A stretch of 11,908 bases of DNA, from the NCBI GenBank assembly GCA_012799755.1, contig JAAZKQ010000665.1, positions 1-11,908 on the forward strand. The letters run 5' to 3'. The stretch comes from Lentisphaerota bacterium. GTDB taxonomy: Bacteria; Verrucomicrobiota; Lentisphaeria; Oligosphaerales; Oligosphaeraceae. Below, one piece after another: positions 6,320-11,908 of the stretch. The notes under the pieces were generated by a model. The model did no database searches. It had not been told where the DNA came from and saw only the letters and a program-made list of their open reading frames with translations. The number at the start of each line of letters is the position of its first letter. Position 1 is the first letter of the stretch. The position numbers and the translations under genes were made by a program.

Positions 6320-6340
6320 TATTAGTGAATGACCGTTTAC
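6320..6340 (+). repeat. Dispersed intergenic motif, copy C
   Basis: This site reads TATTAGTGAATGACCGTTTA then C and agrees with copies A and B at about two thirds of positions; TGACCG.TTACG is shared with A nearly base for base. It ends four bases before the GAGGAG ribosome-binding site of the MlaA-hydrolase gene, so it falls within that gene's leader or promoter region. Confidence 0.4.
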
Positions 6341-6359
6341 GAATGAGGAGAGATTAGGC

Positions 6360-8264
6360 ATGCTATCGGGTAGACATGTTGTCAGAGTCTTGGCCGGAAC
6401 ATGTGCGCTGTTGATGTCGGTGGCGTTTGCGGGTGAGTGTGTTGAGCCGGCTTATCCACCGGGCACGCAGGTCTATGCCGAACCGCTGCCGGACCCGTTG
6501 GAGGGCTTCAATCGCGGTGTGCATGTCTTCAATAAAGTGCTGTATCAGCACCTGGCCTATCCCATTGGGGCGAGTGTGGATTTTCTGGTGCCTGACCCTC
6601 TGCAACGCGGTCTGCGTAATGCTGGTCACAACATGTTGTACCCCATGCGATTAGTGAACACCTGCCTGCAGGGCAAGTGGTCACAAGCGTGGGACGAGAC
6701 CAAGCGTTTTGGCGTCAATTCCACGGTCGGGGTTCTGGGCTTTCGTGATCAGGCTACGCTGTGGGACATCCCCAGCCATAATGAAGATTTCGGGCAGACC
6801 TTCGGCTATTACGGCATAGGTCCGGGTTTCTTCCTTAACCTGCCGCTTTTGGGGCCTTCGACGGGACGCGATGCCATCGGGTTGGTCTTGGATTATCCCT
6901 TTGATCTGGTGAGGTGGATTTTCCCCAGCGGAACGGCAACGGCAATCAATTCCGCGCGGATGGTGAATGTGTACAGCATGCATGCAGCGACGCTGCGGCT
7001 GTTTTTTGATGTCCAGGAGGACAGTTATGCCGTGACGCGCGCGGGCTACGCGTTGCGCCGTGAGACGCAGATTGCCGATTACCAGCCGCCGCCGGATTTT
7101 GCCGGCAACAACCCTGATCAGACTATGGGCTATGTCATGTTGCAGCCAAAGCGCAAGGACTATGCCTTGCAGGGCTGTACACGGCGGCTGCGGCTTGCCG
7201 GCGCTGTTGAGAAATTGCCATACACCAGCTGGCATTGCCCGCATGATCGCGGCGTGCTGGTGATTCTGCCCGGTATCGGCGGCCATCGTCTTTCAGCCGG
7301 CGTTGCGGCTTTGGCGGAACTGTTCGTGGGCGACGGCTGGTCAGTGATCGCCCTCAGTTCAAGCTTTACGCCGGACTTCTTTCTCGGTGCGGCGCCGGCG
7401 GGCTATCTCCCCGGCAATTTCCGCGCGGATACGGCGCTGATCAGTGAGGCCTTGCGGACGGTGCTGGCGGATTATCGTCGGCATTACCCCGACAGTTCGT
7501 CAACACAGGCGCTCATGGGTATTTCTCTGGGTGCTCTGAATACGCTTTATCTGGCTGAACGCGAGGCGCGTGGCGAAGCGGGGGAGCTGTCCTTTGCGCA
7601 GTACCTGGCGATCAATCCCCCCGTAGACCCGCTGTATGCCTTGCGGCGCATAGACGAATTTTTCGCGATTCCGGCGTCATGGCCTGAGGCTGAGCGCGAG
7701 GCGTGTTCGCGGGAACTGCTTCATCGGATGGCGTCTCTTCTGACCCTCGACGAACAGCAGGAGGGGCAGGGGTTCAAGATGCCGCCGATGACTTTGGCTG
7801 AGTCACGCTTTCTGATTGGCCTAAATATGCGTCTGGAGCTGGTGGAGACGCTGATTGCGAGTCAGCGCGTCGCGAATATGGGCGTGCTGCGTAACGATCC
7901 CAACAAGCGCAACAGCGCGCTGGAGGTCGAGGCATTGGGCACTGGCTATGAAGATTACGCCCGGTTTTATATGTTGCCTTATCTTCTTCGGCAGAATCCA
8001 TCCGCGGAACCGTCGCAGAGTTTGGAGAAGATGGCTTCGGGGCTCTCACTGCGTTCGCTGGACTCGCGCATGCGAGACTTTGCCAAGGTCACTATCTTCA
8101 TGAATCGCAATGACTTCTTGCTGCGTGACGACGATGCTGCCTGGTGCGGTGAGTTTTTCGGCGAGCGGGCAGTGTTCTATCCAGTGGGTGGGCATTTGGG
8201 CAACATGGCACAGCCGGATTACCAGGCGGCGATGCGGAAGGTGTTGGACCGTGCCCGGCACTGA
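6360..8264 (+). CDS. MlaA (VacJ) domain fused to an alpha/beta hydrolase
   Basis: MlaA sits in the outer membrane of diderm bacteria and removes phospholipid from the outer leaflet. Here, in a 634-residue protein, the MlaA domain (about 45-240) shows DPLEGFNRGVHVFNK, LVNTCLQGKW, RFGVNSTVGVLGFRDQA, EDFGQTFG and LPLLGPSTGRDAIG. It is followed by an alpha/beta hydrolase (about 295-632) with an oxyanion-type LPGIGGHR (303-310), nucleophile elbow GISLG (Ser389), Asp585 in MNRNDFLL and His612 in GGHLGN: a full triad. Residues 1-24 form a signal peptide probably cut at AFA-G. No lipobox is present (Cys27 is preceded by AGE), unlike typical MlaA lipoproteins. GAGGAG lies nine bases before the ATG. 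A hairpin overlaps the stop. Both domains are clear; that the hydrolase acts on phospholipid handed over by MlaA is inference, and an esterase of other substrates is possible. Confidence 0.87.
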   Translation: MLSGRHVVRVLAGTCALLMSVAFAGECVEPAYPPGTQVYAEPLPDPLEGFNRGVHVFNKVLYQHLAYPIGASVDFLVPDPLQRGLRNAGHNMLYPMRLVNTCLQGKWSQAWDETKRFGVNSTVGVLGFRDQATLWDIPSHNEDFGQTFGYYGIGPGFFLNLPLLGPSTGRDAIGLVLDYPFDLVRWIFPSGTATAINSARMVNVYSMHAATLRLFFDVQEDSYAVTRAGYALRRETQIADYQPPPDFAGNNPDQTMGYVMLQPKRKDYALQGCTRRLRLAGAVEKLPYTSWHCPHDRGVLVILPGIGGHRLSAGVAALAELFVGDGWSVIALSSSFTPDFFLGAAPAGYLPGNFRADTALISEALRTVLADYRRHYPDSSSTQALMGISLGALNTLYLAEREARGEAGELSFAQYLAINPPVDPLYALRRIDEFFAIPASWPEAEREACSRELLHRMASLLTLDEQQEGQGFKMPPMTLAESRFLIGLNMRLELVETLIASQRVANMGVLRNDPNKRNSALEVEALGTGYEDYARFYMLPYLLRQNPSAEPSQSLEKMASGLSLRSLDSRMRDFAKVTIFMNRNDFLLRDDDAAWCGEFFGERAVFYPVGGHLGNMAQPDYQAAMRKVLDRARH

Positions 8265-8278
8265 GTTTTGCCGGGTGC
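8251..8278 (+). terminator. Hairpin spanning the stop of the MlaA-hydrolase gene
   Basis: GTGCCCGGCA (8251-8260) pairs with TGCCGGGTGC (8269-8278) over ten bases, including two G-T pairs, around an eight-base loop containing the TGA stop. No T-tract follows, so it is not a standard intrinsic terminator. It may instead stabilise the mRNA 3' end or be chance. Confidence 0.3.
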
Positions 8279-8326
8279 GGCCAGACAGCTGGGTAAACGG
8301 CGCAGCAGTACCAAAATGAGGAAAAC

Positions 8327-9586
8327 ATGAGCGACTCTTTTGCCAAACAGTATGATGTCATTGTCTGTGGTGGTGGTCCGGCTGGTGTTGGCGCGGCCTA
8401 CAGCGCGGCCAGCGCCGGGGCGCGGACGCTTTTGTTGGAAGCCGGCGGCCGCCTTGGCGGCATGGCGGTGCAAGCGATGGTTGGGCCATTCATGGGCGGC
8501 GTGCAGAGCCGGGTGGTGGATACCGTGATGGCCGCCATTGGTGGCCGCACCATTGATTTCTGTCAGCTGGATTTGCAGCTCTATGATCTGTTGACCGGTG
8601 TTGGGGCACAGGTTCTTCTGCATGCGCCGGTGGTAGCGCCGGTGATGGAGGGCCGGCGTCTGTGTGGCGTGGACATTATGACGAAGATGGGGAAGCGGCG
8701 CTTTACGGCCGCTTTGTTTGTTGATGCCACCGGCGATGGCAATCTGGCCTATATGGCAGGTGTGCCCTTTGAGATGGGGCGCAGCAGCGACGGACTGATG
8801 CAACCGGCCAGTATCATGTTCACCATCAGGGGCATAGACCCGCAACGCCGTTTTCTCTGCGGCTCTGAAGAAGAGGCGCGGCGGCGTATGGTCAATGGCC
8901 GCAGCTGGGAAGAGTGGGTCACCGACGCCCAGCGCAAGGGGGAGCTGCCGGCGACGGTCGGCGTTGTCAGGCTCTATGCGACAAGGTATGCCGACGAGAA
9001 TGGCGTCAACGCCACCCAGATCAATGGCGTCAACGGACTGGACCCGGTGGACTTGACCAGGGCGGAGGTGGAAGGACGCCGCCAGGCCGTCCAAATCGTG
9101 GCCTTTTTGCGCCGCAGTTTGCCGGGCTATGAGAACGCGGCGCTGGCGATGATGCCGGCGCTTGTCGGTATACGAGAGACGCGGCGTTTCCGCGGCATGG
9201 CGCGCTTGGAGAAAGAGGATTGCCTGCGTGGCGCCGGCTTTGCTGACGCGGTGGTCTTTGCCGCGTCCTTTGCCATTGACATCCATAATCCAGCCGGTAG
9301 TGGCCAAGCGGCTGGTCTGAATGAGTTCGTGCAGGGCGAGGCCGAACGCTGCAAGCCCTATGAGATTCCCTATGGCTGTCTGGTGCCTGAGGGCGTCGAG
9401 GGCCTTTTGTTGGCCGGCCGCTGCATCAGTGCCAGTCACGAAGCCCATGCGTCTTTGCGCGTGATGTGCATCAGCATGGCTATTGGCGCTGCCGCCGGCG
9501 CGGCGGCAGCTTGGGCGGCGAAACACGGTGTGTCAACTCGGGACGTGCCGGTGGCTGAATTGCAGCCGCAGCTGCGCCCGCAGTGA
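8327..9586 (+). CDS. FAD-dependent oxidoreductase (FAD_oxidored family)
   Basis: This 419-residue flavoprotein has an N-terminal Rossmann dinucleotide-binding motif (YDVIVCGGGPAGVGAA, 9-24) with acidic Glu38 closing the second strand. GGRLGGMAV (40-48), a second FAD contact VDATGDGNLA (132-141), GIRETRRFRG (281-290) and the C-terminal LLLAGRCISASHEAHASLRVM (360-380) follow. This matches the FAD_oxidored type, related to succinate-dehydrogenase-like flavoproteins and abundant in Planctomycetes and Lentisphaerota. Substrates for these are largely unknown, and no specific reaction can be given. No signal peptide is visible. ATGAGGA at 8316-8322 lies just before the ATG. It follows the MlaA-hydrolase gene by 62 bases on the same strand and may share its transcript, but a functional link is not evident. 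Its 3' end faces the nuclease gene with only 36 bases between. The long opposite-strand frame here is a shadow. Confidence 0.88.
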   Translation: MSDSFAKQYDVIVCGGGPAGVGAAYSAASAGARTLLLEAGGRLGGMAVQAMVGPFMGGVQSRVVDTVMAAIGGRTIDFCQLDLQLYDLLTGVGAQVLLHAPVVAPVMEGRRLCGVDIMTKMGKRRFTAALFVDATGDGNLAYMAGVPFEMGRSSDGLMQPASIMFTIRGIDPQRRFLCGSEEEARRRMVNGRSWEEWVTDAQRKGELPATVGVVRLYATRYADENGVNATQINGVNGLDPVDLTRAEVEGRRQAVQIVAFLRRSLPGYENAALAMMPALVGIRETRRFRGMARLEKEDCLRGAGFADAVVFAASFAIDIHNPAGSGQAAGLNEFVQGEAERCKPYEIPYGCLVPEGVEGLLLAGRCISASHEAHASLRVMCISMAIGAAAGAAAAWAAKHGVSTRDVPVAELQPQLRPQ

Positions 9587-9622
9587 GCGTCAGAGCGTCA
9601 AGCAGGTCTTGGCTGCGGAGTC

Positions 9623-10645
9623 TTACCACAGGCCTTTAGGGACGACGCTTTCAAGCTGTGCTTGAATTTCCTCCGGCAGTTCGGGGAAAAAGTCCAAGCC
9701 GGTGGCGGCCTCAATGTCGTCCACGCAGCAGAGACCGTCGGCTGCCGTGGTTTTGCTGCTGCTGTTTTGGCTGAAGATGAAGGCGATGACGCGCAGGGCG
9801 CCGTGTTGTTTGTCAATGACGATCTTGTAGAACGAGTCCGGGATGGGGATGCCCGAGGGCAGTTCGCGCAGCCGCGTTGGTGAAAAGATGGGGCCGCAGA
9901 ACACCCATATTTCCTCAAGATTCTGGGCGTAGTCTTTGGCTTCGAGCATTTCGACTTCTTTCCAGACGCCGGCGTTGAGGGCGTGCCGCTGCGGCGAGAT
10001 ATTGGTCATGAGGAAGGTCTCGATCTGTGCGGCGGGCCCGTAACAGCGGGCGATAGCGTAATTTGGCGCCATGTGGCCGCGGTCGAAACCGCTGCCGGTG
10101 TAGTCTTCGGAGCGCACTTGCGCGGTGCTGCGGAAGTCCACGTTGAATTGGCCGGGGCGTTCGGCGATGCTTATGTCATCGCTTACCGTGAAAAGCCGGT
10201 AGGCGACCCAAGCCGGATTCTTGCGCTCGTCGTCATAGCCGACACTGTAGCCGAGGTTGTGCAGGACGAGGATATCCCGACCTTCGGCGGTGACGACAGG
10301 GAGGCCGCCGAAGATATGGCTGGGCAACTCGCCGCTGCCGCTGATGTCACCGTCGTATTTGACGGCGTCGCGATGAAACAGCAGCCACAGTTCGCGGGCG
10401 AGCTCAGTGGCATTGAAACGCTTTGCGCGCGTGAGTTGCTTGTGTAGCAGGCGATTGATGTCGTCTTTGCGTTCGGGCTTCTGCAAGGCGTAAAAAATGC
10501 CGGCGGCAACGATGACCAGAACGAGCAACAACGACGTGAGCCGCCGGCGTCGGCGGCTGGACGTGGCTTTACGAGATGGGACGGCTGTCTTGCGTCGGCT
10601 GGACGTGGCCTTGCGGGGTGCTGTTTTGCGTTGTCGTGCGGCCAT
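9623..10645 (-). CDS. Membrane-anchored DNA/RNA non-specific endonuclease (NucA/EndoG type)
   Basis: Enzymes of this beta-beta-alpha metal family cut DNA and RNA with little sequence preference, using a Mg2+ ion. The 340-residue protein has a long basic N-terminus (1-35), one transmembrane helix (about 37-54, LTSLLLVLVIVAAGIFYAL), then the nuclease domain. The catalytic motif is DRGHMAPN (188-195, His191). The metal-binding Asn224 and Glu232 lie in NAGVWKEVE, with the same eight-residue spacing as Asn119 and Glu127 of the Serratia nuclease. The positive tail before the helix predicts an N-in orientation, placing the nuclease outside the cytoplasm, perhaps for nutrient scavenging. The tail holds a duplicated KATSSRR block (12-18 and 26-32). 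No clear Shine-Dalgarno precedes the ATG, so the start is less certain than the family. It lies 173 bases downstream of the isomerase-like gene on the same strand. Confidence 0.9.
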   Translation of the reverse strand: MAARQRKTAPRKATSSRRKTAVPSRKATSSRRRRRLTSLLLVLVIVAAGIFYALQKPERKDDINRLLHKQLTRAKRFNATELARELWLLFHRDAVKYDGDISGSGELPSHIFGGLPVVTAEGRDILVLHNLGYSVGYDDERKNPAWVAYRLFTVSDDISIAERPGQFNVDFRSTAQVRSEDYTGSGFDRGHMAPNYAIARCYGPAAQIETFLMTNISPQRHALNAGVWKEVEMLEAKDYAQNLEEIWVFCGPIFSPTRLRELPSGIPIPDSFYKIVIDKQHGALRVIAFIFSQNSSSKTTAADGLCCVDDIEAATGLDFFPELPEEIQAQLESVVPKGLW

Positions 10646-10818
10646 AGATGTCGGTTCCGGGAAGCGTGGGGAAATAATGATTGCTGTTGCTGCCGGGCTG
10701 TGGCAAGCTGTTTGACGACATGGGCTTCTTCAGGCGAGGGCGGCGGATTGATTCGCTGCGCCCATTAAGAGCTGCGGCGCCAGGCCGCCTTGGCGGGTTT
10801 TATCGCCCAGGCAGGGCC

Positions 10819-11631
10819 TCAGAGGAAAGTCTGCAGAAAGTTGAAGGCGTCTTGCGTGTCCTGCTTGGCATTGGCCGGGCGGTTGGCCGGGCAGTCAGTG
10901 ATTTCGACGATGCGGACGCCTTGGTAGCCGACGTCATTCAGCGCCTGCCAGGTCTCCTGCCAGTTGATGCTTGAACCACGGCCGGGGGGAAGGTGGTCGT
11001 CGTGCTGGCCATGATTGTCTTGAAGGTGGGTGCTGAAGAGTTTGGCGCCCATGATATGGATGGCTTCAGCGGGCGTCATGCCGCGAAGAATGGCGTGGCC
11101 GGTATCAATGACAAAGCCGATTTCCGGCAGGTCCAGACCGTGGATGACTTCGGCCATACCCAGCAGATCCTCGCGGGGGTAGCAATTTTCCACACCGATG
11201 CGGAGTTGCCACTTGGCGGCGATTGGCGCCAGGCGGGTCAGCGCTTCACGAAAAACCGCCCAGCGCCCAGCTGACAGGGGGTCGGGACCTTGGGCGGCGT
11301 GAACGACCACCACGGATACGCCCAGCTGGGCGGCTTTCTGCAGACAAAGAGCCAGATCGGCGATGCCCGCGTCGAGTTTGTCTGCCTCTGCGGGAACGGG
11401 GCTCCAGGCGTGAGCGGACCAAGGTTGGACGCCTTTCGCCCGGGCATAGTCGCCGGCGATGTGGCGGTCGTCATCGCTGAGGTGGCAATAGTGGGAGAAT
11501 TCGCAGGCACTGAAGCCGGCGCTTTTGATGGTGTCAATGGCTATTTTATGTTCGGGCAGTTTGAAGTCCTGAACTTTGGCGAGGATGGTGTCGTGGGGAT
11601 ATAAGGTGTTGCAGCCGAGAATGATTGCCAT
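10819..11631 (-). CDS. Sugar phosphate isomerase/epimerase-like TIM-barrel protein
   Basis: This 270-residue protein belongs to the xylose-isomerase-like TIM-barrel (AP endonuclease 2) superfamily. Its members isomerise or epimerise sugars and related polyols, usually with a divalent metal. Probable metal ligands sit at the strand ends in the expected order: Glu148 in GVENCYP, Asp176 in FVIDTGHA, His202 in STHLQDNHG and Glu243 in RIVEITD. The HLQDNHGQHDDHLPPGRG segment (202-219) is typical of family members annotated as sugar phosphate isomerases. No signal peptide is seen, so it is probably cytoplasmic. AGGAGA (11635-11640) precedes the ATG closely. It may be transcribed with the nuclease gene, since no clear terminator is visible between them. 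The substrate cannot be inferred, and an AP endonuclease function is less likely because key DNA-repair motifs are not evident. Confidence 0.9.
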   Translation of the reverse strand: MAIILGCNTLYPHDTILAKVQDFKLPEHKIAIDTIKSAGFSACEFSHYCHLSDDDRHIAGDYARAKGVQPWSAHAWSPVPAEADKLDAGIADLALCLQKAAQLGVSVVVVHAAQGPDPLSAGRWAVFREALTRLAPIAAKWQLRIGVENCYPREDLLGMAEVIHGLDLPEIGFVIDTGHAILRGMTPAEAIHIMGAKLFSTHLQDNHGQHDDHLPPGRGSSINWQETWQALNDVGYQGVRIVEITDCPANRPANAKQDTQDAFNFLQTFL

Positions 11632-11716
11632 GGTTCTCCTGTGGTTCTCATGTCGTTGGCGAGGTAGTTACGGATGGCCGTCGCCGGCGCGCCTGAAATG
11701 GCGCTGTATATGCTCG

Positions 11717-11744
11717 AATATAACGGCCAGGAATATCGTTGCAA
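11717..11744 (-). promoter_or_regulatory. Candidate promoter for the isomerase-like gene
   Basis: On the minus strand, TTGCAA (11739-11744) and TATATT (11717-11722) are separated by 16 bases. TATATT matches the sigma70 -10 box at five of six positions and TTGCAA the -35 box at four. Transcription would start near 11710, giving a leader of about 80 bases. No other convincing pair is seen in this gap. Confidence 0.35.
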
Positions 11745-11823
11745 CCGTCAGACAGTGTCGAATAGGGCGTTGCTATGATTGCTTGGTCGTTGATGTGCGT
11801 TGTTTCCGCAAGCTGCGAAACTA

Positions 11824-11908
11824 TGGACAATATGGACAATATGGACAGGGTGGACAGGGTGGACAGGGTGGACAGGGTGGACAGGGTGGACAGGGTGGAC
11901 AGGGTGGA
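11824..11908 (+). repeat. TGGACA 9-bp minisatellite at the window edge
   Basis: Two TGGACAATA units are followed by seven TGGACAGGG units and a partial one cut by the window end, in perfect 9-base register. The unit is free of stop codons in all six frames. It is preceded by CGCAAGCTGC (11807-11816), a 10-mer that also neighbours the minus-oriented block at 6226-6258. The array's full length and right flank lie outside the window. Confidence 0.95.

Noticed and set aside
8219..9526. A 435-codon minus-strand frame opposite the FAD oxidoreductase
   Set aside because: It is longer than the real gene but has a histidine- and arginine-rich shadow composition and no domain, while the plus-strand frame has clear FAD-binding motifs, a Shine-Dalgarno and a family-typical length.
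9587..9622. A bidirectional terminator between the convergent oxidoreductase and nuclease genes
   Set aside because: The 36-base gap shows no inverted repeat with T-tracts on either strand.
11824..11908. The 9-bp repeats as a CRISPR array or as coding sequence for a repetitive Val-Asp-Arg protein
   Set aside because: The units are contiguous with no spacers, so this is not CRISPR. Frames through them are open only because the unit lacks stops in all six frames, and no start, Shine-Dalgarno or domain supports translation.

Overview
The window is GC-rich (roughly 60% by eye) bacterial chromosome with intact, tightly packed housekeeping and accessory genes. An MlaA-type outer-membrane lipid-transport domain and an exported-looking membrane-anchored nuclease point to a Gram-negative (diderm) cell. 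The gene styles (small phasin, FAD-dependent oxidoreductase of the FAD_oxidored type, xylose-isomerase-like sugar phosphate isomerase) and the 9-bp TGGACA minisatellite made me think of the PVC group, perhaps Lentisphaerota. That assignment is an inference from memory, not shown by any marker gene here.

Layout. 1-177: intergenic, with a copy of a dispersed motif and a weak promoter. 184-495 (+): small phasin-like coiled-coil protein, closed by a strong hairpin (549-573). 627-1865 (+): folC. 1956-3245 (+): a LarA-family nickel-pincer racemase, translationally close-coupled to 3251-4762 (+), an NfeD/ClpP-class membrane protease. 4763-5404: 640 bp with no convincing gene but with nested inverted repeats, GC palindromes and a possible structured leader. 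5405-6103 (+): sfsA. 6104-6359: two oppositely oriented blocks of a 9-bp repeat, then a second motif copy just before the next gene. 6360-8264 (+): an MlaA (VacJ) domain fused to an alpha/beta hydrolase. 8327-9586 (+): FAD-dependent oxidoreductase. On the minus strand, 11631-10819 (sugar phosphate isomerase/epimerase-like TIM barrel) and 10645-9623 (membrane-anchored DNA/RNA non-specific endonuclease). 11824-11908: the same 9-bp minisatellite, running off the window.

How they fit together. No single pathway covers the window. The most unusual gene is the MlaA-hydrolase fusion, which couples outer-membrane phospholipid extraction to a probable lipase/esterase with a complete Ser-Asp-His triad and has lost the usual lipid anchor. 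The most unusual non-coding signals are a 21-bp motif (TATYART, three variable bases, TGACCRYTTAC) found three times in intergenic DNA, a nested stem structure after the NfeD gene, and the TGGACA minisatellite, which occurs twice with a shared 10-bp neighbour and in one place forms a long inverted repeat followed by a T-tract. Most other genes look intact and ordinary; the LarA has every catalytic residue I can recall for the family, although its cofactor-making genes are not in the window.
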